Positions 49,906 through 61,880 of a DNA stretch of 64,000 bases are shown in pieces. The DNA lies in the NCBI GenBank assembly GCA_947846985.1, contig CANTUZ010000023.1:6095677-6159676 (forward strand), in the 5' to 3' direction. Numbering within the stretch: the stretch's first letter is position 1; each line of letters opens with the position of its first letter. The translations under genes were made by a program, and so were the position numbers. This DNA is from Fratercula arctica. Taxonomy: Eukaryota > Chordata > Aves > Charadriiformes > Alcidae. The notes beneath the pieces are model-generated. The model was not told the DNA's origin. It worked only from the letters and a program-made list of their open reading frames with translations, and searched no databases.

Positions 49906-49934
49906 TCTCAAGAGCGTGCTCTGTGCTCTTGAGA
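49906..49934. repeat. Short hairpin (10-bp stem, 9-base loop)
   Basis: tctcaagagc at 49906-49915 is perfectly complementary to gctcttgaga at 49925-49934, with loop gtgctctgt. No T run or other terminator-like context follows, and in a vertebrate genome no function is implied. Confidence 0.8.
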
Positions 49935-50015
49935 GAGGAACCTTGGTGCAATAGCAATCCAATGTCTTTCCCACAATCTTTTATCTGTTTCCTGCTGCAA
50001 TTACTGTGGGATCAC

Positions 50016-50030
50016 TTTTTTTTTTTTTTT
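50016..50030. repeat. T15 homopolymer
   Basis: A run of 15 T is followed by ccccag, which resembles a splice acceptor tract but has no identifiable exon after it. Confidence 0.9.
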
Positions 50031-51045
50031 CCCCAGCCTTTCTCTTTCTGTCTCTTCACCAGAGAAGTGCCCAGACTGTGGCCTGGAGTCACAATGTCCC
50101 TTTTGTTCCCTTCTCAGTTTGGAGGGAAGAAAGGAGAAAGGAGCAGAGGGGTCTGAACGACCCCCGGGGTGATGGCAGCCACGGGGAGGTGCCTGCAGGG
50201 CTCTGCTTTGCAGATTGTCTCCAGCACCTACGCAGTGTTTTGGGCTGCAGCTCCGATTCAGAAGGGCTCTGCAAAGAGCTGTTCTGGTGTTCTGGGGTGC
50301 ACTGCGATCGCTGGGTGCTGCCTCTGGAAGGAAGCCCGGCGTGACCCGCTGAAGCACCCATCTTTGCAAGTGCTGAGTTCTGTGAAGGCTTTGTTGATCT
50401 TGGATTAACTGCGCGAAAGTAAAGAGGGCTCTTAAAAGCAGCAGTAGGTGAAGGCCTTCCATGGAGGTTGGTAGCATCACCTTAAACTACAGTGTCGAAG
50501 CCAAAATCACCTTTAAACTGGGAGGTTTGAGTTCCGTTGTGGTGTCTTGGGACACCAGAGAGCTGAATCGCTTCCCCGGCCCCCAAAGATGTATTTACGT
50601 TGGTGGTTTAGTTCTCATCAGGATAGTGCTTTTGCCATGGGTCTTGAGATTGCTCTCCCTTCCTGTGCTTCAGTTAACGTCCCAGAGCAGTCATAGAGAA
50701 CAGAGACTGAATCTTTTTTGGGATGAAACTAAACTGGATCCGCGCTGAGAGTTTATGGGTCCAGACTGGAGCTGGTTTGATGTCGGTCCTCTGCAATGTG
50801 TATGTTGTGGACACTGTGTACCCAACAGCAACTCTTGTGCTCTGCAGATTTGCTCATGCTGGGCTGTATCGCTTACAAATATATACACAGGCACGGTGGC
50901 CACATGATGAGGGAAAGTCATTTAGGGATAAAAGATCTGTATTCATGTATTTAGCTCGTGGAAAAATCTGTCCCTCAATCTGTGCATCGGTTTAGAGATC
51001 TTTTTTCTTGTTTGCTATTTTCCTTTCTCCCACCCTTCATCTGTC

Positions 51046-51166
51046 GTGCCTGTCTGGAGTACAAGCTCTGCAGGGCAAGGACTCTTACTGAACGCACGAG
51101 CACTGGTTACCACCGCGCGGTTTCAGTTTTGGTCGAGGCCTCCAGGCACTGCAAATAAACAACAGA
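51046..51166 (+). repeat. Ancient L2/MIR-type retroposon 3' tail (relic)
   Basis: The blocks are tgcctgtctggagtacaagc, tctgcagggcaaggactctt, gtcgaggcctccaggcactg and an A-rich end caaataaacaaca. They follow, from memory, the widespread amniote tail 'cttgtctagattgtaagctctttggggcagggac ... ctggggctcctaggcactacggtaatacaaataat'. The upstream words tttctcccacccttcatctg also fit. It is the same family as the minus-strand copy at 8344-8475. Confidence 0.68.
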
Positions 51167-51951
51167 TTTTGGATGATGAGCGGCTTGTTTATCTCTTTAT
51201 GTTTCTTCGCCCAATCTGTTTCACCCTTCTGTAATTAGGGGGGATCAGGTCATGATATTGCATGGATCTCACAGATGAACTAGATGTTGGATATTTATTT
51301 TTAGGTGGCTGCAACTGGTAGAGACCCGGCAAAGGGAAAGATCCTGTGCCGGAGGTTGGTGACGGTTACAGCCCCATGTTCCTCCACACCAGTAATGCAT
51401 CAAAGTAATACTACACTCTGAAAAAGCTGTATTACTTACCTTTCGCTGATCCCTTCCAACACACCGGCGTTACCTTTCCCAAACAGAACAAGTTTGAAAA
51501 CACAAGAGAGTAGCTGGAAACCATTTGGCTCATGCTTGACCGGTTGAGAGGTTGTTCAAGCGTGCTGTCTCTGGTTGACGTGAGCCGCAGGTATTTCCAA
51601 CAGCCGCTCCTTTGGTTTTCAAAATCTAGCTCACGGGGCAGATTTTATTTTCCAGCAGGATTCTTTGAACCTGGTTTCTTTCTTTTTTACACTCCATCGC
51701 TACCGCTGGGCTCGAGCTTAAAACGGGCCAAGCGGGCAACAACGATTTTTTTGCTTATTAATGTTCATTGCGTCAGAAGAGGTAGGAGCCCGCTTTGTTT
51801 GGCTTTCCTGAAATGCCAGAGTCTGTACAGTGCAACTCGCCAGCAGGCACCAAAGTCCACGTACTCTACAGCCCTCTCCTGGCTGGATTCTGTAGTGCTC
51901 AACTCAACAGGCAAGGCGCTTGGTTTCTGTTTGTCTGAATGTGTCTGAACA

Positions 51952-51979
51952 CTTTTTTTTTTTTATTATTATTCATTTT
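51952..51979. repeat. T-rich tract with ATT units
   Basis: A T run of about 12 is followed by attattattattc and another T run. It is a low-complexity sequence. Confidence 0.8.
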
Positions 51980-52380
51980 TTTCAGAGCTCAGGTTTCCGG
52001 TCAGATTGACACATCGCGATCTGTTTGCCGGTAATTAACAGCTTTGGCTCTTGCCAGCTGTTGGAGAGGGGAGAGCGGTGATCGCGACACGGAGCAGTCC
52101 CAAAGCCGCTCCGTCCTGCCCCTCTCTCCGCAGGTACTTAGACATGGGACTAAATTAAGGCGACTTGCTGCTTTCCATCTCCGCAGAGAAAAGGCGGCTT
52201 GGAGCATCTCTCCTTTCCTCTGCTTCTTAACCGTTATCTTGCCCATGTAGTTTCCCTGCCAGTTCTCAGCGGGTTGACCACTAAACCTTCGTTTCTGGCA
52301 TTTCAGTGTTTTTTTCTGTGTAGTTGCTGCACTCTTCTCTTACGTTTTCCACTGGCTGTTTTCAGGATTTAATGTGCGGT

Positions 52381-52409
52381 TTGTTTGGTTGGTTGGTTTT
52401 TTTTTTTTT
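52381..52409. repeat. (GGTT)n plus T13 tract
   Basis: Repeated ggtt units run into 13 T. It is a simple repeat and gives a phenylalanine-rich open frame. Confidence 0.8.
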
Positions 52410-52999
52410 CTTCGAATGTCATCCAGACATTCCTGTCTGCTTTAAAAGTGTCACTAAACTACTGTTGCTCAATAATTATTCCCATTGTTTTTGCTTTCAC
52501 GGAGTAATTGAATTGATCCGCTTGGTTTTGTAGCAGCAAACATTGCTAAGCCAAGAATATTTTCTAACCCGTCTTTCTTCCAGTTTTCTCGGGGATTCTG
52601 AGTCTGTCTTTACTAATGATTTCCCTGCATATTATACAGCTTGCCCAGAGGAATGAAAAAGTCATTTGTTTTCTGTAGAGTATTAAAAAATAATGCTATC
52701 ATTGTGAAACGTCCTTGCCTGCAATGCTGGACAATCTTGCATTAATTTTCTGCTTGCTTGATCTCTGATATACAAAGATGCTATAGAACATGACTGACGC
52801 ATGACCCCGTGTTTGTTGTTCATTTTCCAATGCCGTGTGCTGTGCGAGCCCCTGCCCTGCCTTTGCTGCTCCTCCTGTTTGCCATTTCAGGAGGCTGTTG
52901 AGCAAAGCAGGAGTGGTGCTGCTGCTGCATCCCTCCTCTGCGCGTCCCCGGCTCCGAGACGAGCAATGCCAGGATACGCTTGCCCTGTCACAGCAAGGA

Positions 53000-53014
53000 G
53001 GGGGGGGGGGGGGG
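53000..53014. repeat. G15 homopolymer
   Basis: An uninterrupted run of 15 G is preceded by aagga. Such tracts form quadruplexes readily and are often miscalled, so the exact length is doubtful. Confidence 0.9.
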
Positions 53015-55385
53015 CTTTAGGAATACAATTCATATCCAAGCTTTTTATGAGCTTTAATTGAAGTCCTCGTATTGCTCTGTAGTGTCTTGTTTTGACAGAG
53101 GCAGGTGGAGGGTGAACTCCATAGCAGTAATATATTTATAGCTTGGTAGAATGGTGGCCTCTGAGGTTCAGGTAGATTTTTTTTTTTTTTCCCTGGAGCT
53201 GAAGGGCTGAGCGGCATCACCCCTTAGCACCCTAGTTAAGGAGCTGAGTGCTCTCCCGTCGCAGTTTGTGTGTTCAGCGGGTTTGGCAGAGGAGCTGGGA
53301 CGAGACTTTATTCCCCATCTCTTCTAAGCCGGGCTGTCTCTGGGGTCAGGGCACGCTCCACCCTCTCTGTTGACCTAAAGCCACCACCTTCAAGGAGCCC
53401 TGCCACCAGGTCCTTCGCGGCGTGTCACCCGCAACTGGGCAACCGCCTGCCGATTCTTCATCCTCGTCCCTGAATTATTTTCTCTCAACCTCAGATAACC
53501 ATTTCCCTCCAGCTCTGCCTTACTCTACCTTAACTTCTGGTGCTGCAGGATGCAGAGACTGTTCCGTAACCTTTCAGCGAAGATGGTGATTATATAAATC
53601 CTCGCCCCAATATGAGTCATGTATCGGTACCTTTTGGAAACTGGGGGGCTGCAGTTTCCTCTCGGCGTGGGCACGCTGCTCCCATCAGCGCTAATGGAAG
53701 TGACACACGCACATCAGGAGGAGAAGCCGTCCCTTCTGCTACTGGATTAATGTTCTTGCCAGTACGTTTGTGCCACCATACACACTGATTTCTCTGCTAG
53801 GAGACAGTGGAGGCAATTAAAATCTTGTAATTTCTCATGAATAGAATCCTGCTGAGACATTCAGTATAATAGGAGCTCCCTCCCGTGTCCAAGAAGGTCT
53901 GGAGTGCCAGCGGTTTCTTTCTTCTCTCCCACCAGAGTGAATTTATCTCACTGTTTTCTCAGGAGACATGAGTAATTCCTTGGACCTGTGCGCAGTTTAC
54001 GGTCATGATGCTTTGCTTGCTTCTCTTCTTTTAGTTTAAGGCATTCCTGGCCACCAGCTCTGAATGTTGATAGCCTGATGTAGACCATCTGATCCCCACA
54101 TCAGGTGAAACAACAGTAGCTTGAGCATCTTTTTCTTTATTTTTTTCTACCAGTTATTCTTTTCTTTGGCACCCATTTTCTGTAAAGAAGGAGCCCTTCA
54201 AATTGTCTTGAGATGACTGAAAAAAACCCCAAATGATCTTCTGTCTTAGGTCAACGCCGTAATGTAGAGCCTTGAATTTGAAATGAGGACGGAGGAGGAG
54301 GACCCTGTCGTGTTATAGCTTGTTGGGGATGCAGGGGCTGGATACTATCTGTATATTTAATATTCCCATATTAAATGGAATGAGTGCCAATTATAAATGT
54401 GGCTCTAAGCATTGTGTTGTGTTTTTTTTTTTTTTAATCAAAAATGGGTTGAGACTCTCATCTGACTCCAGCCAAAACCTTTTGGGTATAGGATAACTAG
54501 ATAACATATAAGGAAAAATTTCCATTTCTTTTCTCGGTCTGATAAGGCACCCAGCATCCCTTCCTTCTAGCACTGGTGTGGGTTTTCATCATAAGCCGTC
54601 GTGTTGCCTTGTTTATACCTACTCATGTCTTCAGGACAAAATATTGTGCAATTTGAGTCACGTTTCTCCAGCTTTAGAAAGTACATTTTGGGTCTCTTGA
54701 TGTACAGAATCCATGCGCAACTTTAAATAGTATTTAAAAATCTTTAAAGAAGCCATCAATTTCTGGATAGCTCTTTTGCACACTATAAATCCTAGGCAGA
54801 TCTAATGAAAAGGCAGTATTTTAATACGAGACAAAGACTTATTTCACTCATTCTCCAGTGCCTTCATTTGTCACTGTGGCAGCAGCATTATCAGATGTTC
54901 ATATTAAATACTGTACTTATTTATTGTGAGTAATGGATGGAGCAGGTTGCCATCTTTATGACCGCTGCATGGAAAAACAACTCTACCTTTTCCCTTCTTG
55001 TCATAATTCTTTTTCGACAGACGCAATGTGCTCGGTTTCCCAAATGCTGCACTGGACCTAGGGCCTGTGAGGGTGCTTCAGGCTCTGAAATACCTTGGAA
55101 GGTCCAGGTCCAGAGCATTTCTGGCCTGAAAGGCCAGCAATTTAGAAAAGCGAGCTGAAGCCGGGAGTGCTGGAGGTCAGGAAAATGCTCTGTGGAAGTT
55201 ATTAGCGGATTGTTGACCTGTGCTCTGCTCTTTCTTCTTGATCCCTTGGAGCCGTGGCTAGATGGACCTTTGACTTGTCCTCATAGGTTACGTACAAACG
55301 AGCTACGCTTTGCAGCTTTTAATGCAATGCATAGGGGGCAGAAACTCCTGGTGAAAAAATGGCTTTTTAGTGTCTAAACAAAAGC

Positions 55386-55525
55386 TGAGGTGCCTTAAAA
55401 GAGACTACACGTTTGAAAGTATGTGTATTTAGGCACCCAAAGATATGTAGCGTTACCCAAAGGGATTCTTTTGCATCTAGGTAGGTAACTTCTACACCGT
55501 ACTGCATCGCTTTTGAAAATCTGAT
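55386..55525. repeat. Degenerate palindromic element (relic)
   Basis: gaggtgccttaaaagagact, then tgtatttaggcacccaaaga, tttgcatctaggtaggtaac and cttttgaaaatctgatc match in order the two arms of the family seen at 25677 and 42713 (wording gtgcctaa, taggcacctaaagat, tagatgcaggtaggtg, ttttgaaaatc). It is the clearest of the three. It is non-coding. The class is probably a non-autonomous DNA transposon, by its inverted-repeat layout only. Confidence 0.5.
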
Positions 55526-58500
55526 CTTCTGTCCCTAAAAGCCTTTTTGAACCACCAGGCTTCCGTTCCTATTGAATTCTATAGGAAATTATCCTAATAG
55601 CACTGAAAGCAATATTAATGGCTTTCCAATTAGAATATCTAGATAGTTTGTTTATTTTATCGGCCAACCGCGGCGGAAAATCGAAGTTTACTGTGAATCT
55701 CACTTTAAGTTTTTCATCGGCGGGCCTTTTTGTCAGGAGCCAGATGCTCCTTAAAAAAAAAAACCCAAACAGCTAAAGCGATTTAAAAGACATATTTTGC
55801 CCAAGGAACAATAACAAGGCTTAGAAGACTTTCTTCTTTCTGGGAGTTTCCTTTAGGGAAACCTTTTCATTTACTGATTGAAAGATCAAATCGGCCCATA
55901 GAGGGAGCAGTGGGGTGTGCATGATTTTTCTCCTGATCTCTGGAAAAGCACACTTAGTTAAGAGAGTCCATCGAGAGGTTCGGTTTTAAAGGGAAAGGCG
56001 TTTGTGTGATTGGATAGACGGATTAGGGAGTTATCTGTAGGGAAGGGAAGGAAAGCTTAAAATCCAGTTCGCAGTGTCCGTAGAACTGACAAGGTCATGT
56101 TATATAGGGGTTTAAAACATGAAATACGCTCTGCAAGGATGACTGGATAAATCCTAAAATTCTGTCTTTGTGGTATACCGTGTATAGCTTCTAGGTGGTT
56201 GAAAAAGTTGGTGAATATTTTAATGCCACTTAAGAAATTAATAGCTGTGTTTTAATTAACTTTGTTTCATACAAAATCAATCAATTTTGTAGAGTATTAT
56301 ATAGTCTCATATATCCAGAAGTTGCTTATTAACATGACATATAATTTATTAGGTTAATATGCTTATAATCATACAGTGGTGTTTAATTCCTCTAGTTATT
56401 ACTTATCAGTTAACTTTTTATGAACTATAAACAGACCTTTAATAGGACATGCAGAAGTAGCTGATGGCAGCGCTGCCTTCTGCCCTGTGTCTCACGTCTC
56501 TTGTTTCTCTCTTTCACGCTAAGACCTGTCTTCTCGCAGTCTGTGGCAATTTCGGGATCCCATTTTCCCTACCCAGAAATACAAGAATTGAGTAGGATTA
56601 ATGACCCACCTGTCAGTCATTTGTAGTATTTCGGCTGCAAATTTCCACTGATGCCAACTTTTTTTACTAGGACACGATCTGAGACCTCCCAACCACAACC
56701 TTTGATCTCCAGGTTTATTTTTGATAAAGAAGAAAAGGCTTCCATTCCATGTGTTGAAGAAACCATCCTGTGCCCAACCCCTACAGCCTTCAAAAGATTT
56801 GGGGCTTGGTTCTGAAGACCTTGATTTAATCCTCGCATCTGGTTGGCAGAGCAGTCTTTGTCCTGGCCGCTCTCTGCTTGTGCTGACAAGGAACCCGCAG
56901 TCTGCGAAACGCCCTGTCGGCGCAGCTCGAAGCGGATTCAGCAGCTGGAGTTCGGTGGCTGGCAGGACACAATTCCAGCTGGACCGAGGGGATCCAGGTC
57001 TAAATGGGTGTAGGATGCTCATAAGATAGGTTTGTAGGACTGTTGTGGACGTAAGCATGAGACAAGGGAAAAAAAGACTGCAGAGAAGTGAATCAAAGGA
57101 GAAATTGTGCTTTATTTAGAAGAAAAGCTCTCTTGGTACAGCACCGTGACTTAAGAACATACATGCAATTCTGTACGTGTGTGTATAAGCATGCAAGAAA
57201 TTAGGAGGTAACAATATTACACATCAACGTGGGATGGGGGAACATCCCCTCTGCGGATGTTTAGCAGTATGTCCTTGATTTCTCGGGGAAAACTGGGAGA
57301 TACAGAGTTGGTTCTTGTGGCGATGCGAATGATTTTGGGGCAGCGGGCTCAGTGCCACGTCACGTGGGACCTTGAGCTACCGAGCGAAGCTTCCTCCTCC
57401 TCCCTCTGCTCTCCCAGGGCGAGCTGCAGAGAGCACGAATCTGATTTGGTTAGATAGAGGAGGCAAAGAAGTGGGTTCTGTCTGGAGCAGGAAGGAAATT
57501 GAACATGAAATTGCAGGAAATTGGTTGTGGGAATTGCACCTACAACTCAAGCTACCAAAAGGCTCTTGCTCAACGCTTCATGCCGAATGTAGGCACGCCA
57601 ACCTCAGGCAAAGTTCCCAGTGGGAGCTGCACCTCTTAGAAAACCTGGGCTAATTAAAGGTTTTGAAGACCTTCGCATAAAACTCAAGTTGACGGTTTTT
57701 CTGAAATGCTCGGATGTCACACGGACAACCGCAGTAAAAACAGCGCTCATACAAACCTCATTCTGCCTCGTAACCCGAGCGCTCAGACTTCTGAGCTCTG
57801 AACTTTTTAATAAACGAGATTTTGGGGTTTTGTCAATACGAGAATTACCTTAGGAAACGTGAATTTCAGAACAGAAGGCTTATTTTTAAAAACCAGCCAG
57901 GCACTTTCGTGTTTGTTCCAACTGGAAACAGAAGAGGACGCGTACCCATTCATATTTCAGAACTGACTTCGGTGTCTGCGTTTGTCCCCTTTAATGGGTT
58001 TGATGGGAAGCGTACGATTGTGCAGTTTCCTGAGTAGGAATGTTTTTCTGAGCTGACTCCAAAGGGATGTTCCAGGGTTGTTAACTGCGATTTTTCAGCA
58101 GCGTGAAATCCACTGAAATTGTTTATACCAGCTATATCTGCCCAATGTGCCTAATCAGTCTGTCTCTAAGGTGAAGCTGTGTGCTTCGTTAATCGTAGCG
58201 CTATGATACTATATCTTGCCTATTTTTACTCTAAATTATGGTAGGGTTTGAAATGAACCCTGAATTTGATTTATCAACAGCCATGATGCTAATTCAGCAA
58301 TGAAGTCATGGTGTTCTGAGACTAAATATTAGCACTAATGAGAAAACACAGCTTCCATATTTCGTAATTTTGAGTTTCCACTACATATGGACAACTTCTA
58401 AAGTTGCGTGTAATTTAATCATGTAATCATTAACTAGGCGAGTATTTACACATAAATCAGTTTACCTGGATTATAGAGTACCAGCAAATGTGAAACCAGA

Positions 58501-60536
58501 TGATGTTCAACTGCCCGAGAATATTCATTCTTCGGTTTGGTTTTGTAGAAGGAAAATGCATCTAATGCAAGCCAGCGGTGGTTGCCCCATCGCATTTTCC
58601 ATCGGGAGGAATGGAGCATGTCTTTAGTTCTAAAAACAGTGTGTTCCTCCTCTTTGAAAACAGAGACAACAGAGTTGAAGACATATAAACTGCAGTGTCT
58701 AAACAGTGAAAGGCCGAGGTACCCAACGTGAGAGCGCTGAAGCAGCCTGGTTCTCACAAAGTCCATCACTTCTGTCTCCATCACTTCTAGCGCTGGGCTC
58801 CAGGTTTTAGGTTCTTGCCAAAGCAATTACTCGTCTGAGGATTCTGTGACAGTTCTTGCCCTTACACTGATCTCCTTTCAAGGAAAAATACAAAGCGCGC
58901 TCCGTCCCACCACGGACTTCCCTGCAGAAACTGTGCTGGGACTGTCAGTCCTTCCTTATATTACATTTCTGTCCTCTCACTGATAATTCTGGTACCGAGA
59001 GTCCCTTAGACATCCACGGCCTTTCATGTTTCTCAAGATAGAATTTCCTTCTGTGCAGGATAACGAATGGTGGGAGATCTTTCTTCAAAACTGAGCATAA
59101 AGAAAAAACTCACAATATTGCCAACATGCAATAGATCCGTTCGGAAAACCTGTGTTTCCAAAATTTGATGTAACAGTTTACCAGGAAATTATTTCAACCC
59201 GGGCCTGGTAGCGATTAGATCTTGCTGAACTGCAAGTGATCCTGAGTGAGAGTTAATCTCTGCCTGGTCCTCAGCTAGTCTTGACTGTAATAAGTCTGTT
59301 GCTGTGAGCACGGGAGAAAATACTTCAGCAGGAATATGAAGAACTGGGAATTCTGGTAAACTCTCTTGGCATTACTTGATGGTGTCATACTTTAGAATTC
59401 ATATCGGGGCTGAATTTCAGGTTGTCCGAAGCGCCCTGTTAGGAGGCAGTGCAAGCCATTAAGAGTGTATGAGGGTGTTTCATGTACTGTGAGAGACAGG
59501 AGAGAGAGAAAAGTATTTTAGAAATAAAGTCACTTGATATTTACTTAGGCCCAATCCGATATTCGTTAAACCTCCCTAGGTTCAGTGGCTGTGTGGTAAG
59601 ATTTTACCTCCATTGATACACTTTTCAAGTTCCAGAATAAGGATTTTTATTGATATTTTGGTAAAAATCTAGGTTTTAATGTCTGCACGCATGAGAAGCA
59701 GAAGTCCGACCTGAATTCTTATCATTTAATTTTTTTAGTAGAACTTTCTTGGGTAATCATCATCAGAAATGTGTAGAATAAGTTAGCTAATTTACCTCCT
59801 GATATTTCTGCTGATAAAATTCAGTGCAGTGTAAAAAAAAAATTAAGTCAAACCTCCTGAATTGGAACGTGGATATGTATATTTGCATGTTAGAATGACT
59901 GAGGGTTTAACTGAACACCATTGCTGAACGTCGAAGGAAAAGTCAGCAGGGAATGGTGAGAAATATCTTCTTAATGCAGGTCAGAATTTCACAGAATTTC
60001 AGGTAAACTCAAGTTAGTCCAACTTGTTTTGAAGGGAGTTGTTATTCGGCAGCGAGGCTGGTGAGCTGGTAACCTCTCCAGTGTCAATTCGTCTGCGAAA
60101 GGGAAGATTTGCATCCTTAAATTCCCACCGCTGAATCTTTTATCTTCCTCCTGTAGCTGGGGATTTATGTAAATTTTGCTTGTAATAGAACCTTTGTTTG
60201 AAGTGTGTGCCTGCTAAGATGCAATGTTTATTACATTTAGAGTGAAGATCTACAGAGGTGCGGACTTCAGAAGCCAATGCGAGCTAACTAATCCAACTCA
60301 TTAGCCCAAAACCCATGTGAACCCTTACAGTGCTTGTAAGACAATAAGCCCATTGCGTAACGGAGTCATTGCTTTCTTCAGAGCACGGATTCATTCATTG
60401 ACATTAATCAACTGTCTGCAACACTGGATAGGCAGGATCCTCTCTTATTGTAAGGCATTAGAGAGAAGACAGTCCTACTTGGTGCCATACATGGGATAAA
60501 ACCAAAATGTCCATCACGTGTACATCAGCGACTTCG

Positions 60537-61035
60537 CAGCGCCGGGCCCCCAAAATCAGAAGGACATGGACCTGTTGGAGCGGGGCCAGAGGAGGCCCCG
60601 AAGATGCTGGGAGGGCTGGAGCCCCTCTGCTGTGGGGACAGGCTGAGAGAGCTGGGGGGGTTCAGCCTGGAGAAGAGAAGGCTCCGGGGAGACCTTCCAG
60701 CCCCTGCCAGTCCCTAAAGGGGCTCCAGGAAAGCTGGGGAGGGACTCTGGAGCAGGGAGGGGAGCCGTGGGACGAGGGGGAAGGGTTTTACACTGAGAGA
60801 GGGGAGATTGAGATGAGATGTGGGGAAGAAATTGTTTGCTGTGAGGGGGGTGAGCCCCTGGCCCAGGTTGCCCAGAGAAGCTGTGGCTGCCCCATCCCTG
60901 GAGGGGTTCAAGGCCAGGTTGGACGGGGCTTGGAGCAACCTGGGCTGGTGGGAGGTGTCCCTGCCCAGGGCAGGGGGTGGCACTGGGTGGGCTTTAAGGT
61001 CCCTTCTAACCCAAACCATTCTATGATTCTACAAT
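60537..61035 (+). mobile_element. CR1 LINE 3' fragment, young subfamily A (about 500 bp)
   Basis: The copy reads on the plus strand from the aaggacatggacctgttgga landmark through ttcagcctggagaagagaag, gctccggggagaccttccag and the ORF2-terminal coding block to the 3' tip (aaaccattctatgattctac). The frame over 60820-61026 retains the CR1 reverse-transcriptase C-terminal words WPRLPREAVAAPSLEGFKAR and LDGAW. It is almost identical to the opposite-strand copy at 24456-24966. An overlapping 200-codon open frame from 60507 is in a different frame from ORF2 and is not a gene. Confidence 0.95.
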
Positions 61036-61469
61036 TCTCCTGTGGATTTATTTTTTTCCTACTGCAAAAGGGTTTAATCCTTCAAGTAAGTAGTAGGCAG
61101 TGTCATTTTTAGAAATTAAAATAGAAATTATTCAGAAAATGCTGCAAACGGACACATCCATCATCTCCTGTTAAACGTCTTGGCATTGTATGTCCCACCC
61201 CTGAGTTCCGCGGGCTGCACTGGACCGTGCTGGTGTGGAGCATCACCGGGAGGGAGCACACGAAGCCAAGAACTGAATCAGATGTTATGACAGATTATAT
61301 GAAAGAGCAAGCTTTGTTTTGTATCTATTTTGTTTCCATGTGAGCAGTCTTTATCTTCGTTTACAATTGAACCTCTTCCAAGACTAAATTTACAGAGTTT
61401 TGTAGCACAAATGGCTGTGGTTAGTGGCAGCGGAGTGGCATGGAGGAGGCAGTGGAGGACACCGTGGTA

Positions 61470-61525
61470 GAGGATCCCAGTTCTGTTCCTGGCTCTACCT
61501 TTGATTTGCTGGCAGGCGAATTTTC
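61470..61525 (+). repeat. MIR fragment
   Basis: gaggatcccagttctgttcc, then tggctctacctttgatttgctgg matches the MIR 5'/core wording (ggatcccaggttctattcct, then ggctctgccactgatttgctg). Only the first half of the core remains. A second MIR piece in the opposite orientation lies 280 bp to the right. Confidence 0.65.
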
Positions 61526-61805
61526 AGCCCAACTCCCACATTCCAGCCGGTGAAAAAGGAGTCTTCCATGGAAAAGGCCTGGAGATAGAGATGAAAAAAT
61601 AAGTCCCGGAGTGTGTATTTAATTACTGAGATATTTGGTGACCTCTTTGGATTTTTTTCGCTCCAGTCATCTGCTTTCCATCTTTCGGAGGCCATGGCAG
61701 CTGAAGGGTCCCAGCCTGGGTTGGAGTTGCGTTGTTTTAGTCCCTGCACAGTCCTTGCCTCAAAGAGCTCTGGTCTCCAAGGGCAAGCAGGGGCAGGACT
61801 TAATC

Positions 61806-61880
61806 TTTTCATTTTCCAGCTCATAAAATGACTTGTTCAAGGTCACATCTCTCAGTATCTCAGATATTAGTTCCATGCCA
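61806..61880 (-). repeat. MIR fragment, opposite orientation
   Basis: ttttcattttccagctcata, aaatgacttgttcaaggtca, then catctctcagtatctcagat is the antisense of the MIR core and post-core (from memory ttttacagatgagaaactga, gacttgcccaaggtcacaca, gcagtatctg). It is decayed and short. Confidence 0.6.

Noticed and set aside
49906..49934. Transcription terminator hairpin
   Set aside because: The stem has no T tract after it, and hairpin terminators of this kind are bacterial, while the window is vertebrate.
50016..50036. Splice-acceptor-like T15-ccccag
   Set aside because: A polypyrimidine run ending in AG is expected from the homopolymer alone. No exon, donor or homologous protein follows.
50001..50480. 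Overlapping open frames of 90-160 codons on both strands
   Set aside because: There are shadow frames on the opposite strand, low-complexity parts from the T15 run and no recognisable motif.
56519..57058. 179-codon minus-strand open frame
   Set aside because: No domain, no codon pattern that I can recognise, and a 100-codon frame on the opposite strand. I considered it a gene candidate and could not support it.
59993..60020. CR1-like 3' end (tttcacagaatttcaggtaa)
   Set aside because: Only about 15 bases resemble a CR1 terminus, and the ttggaagggacc block that should follow is missing.
60507..61112. 201-codon plus-strand open frame
   Set aside because: It is the same artefact over the opposite-strand CR1 copy. 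Its central peptide repeats that of the frame at 24502-25359, and it is not the ORF2 frame.
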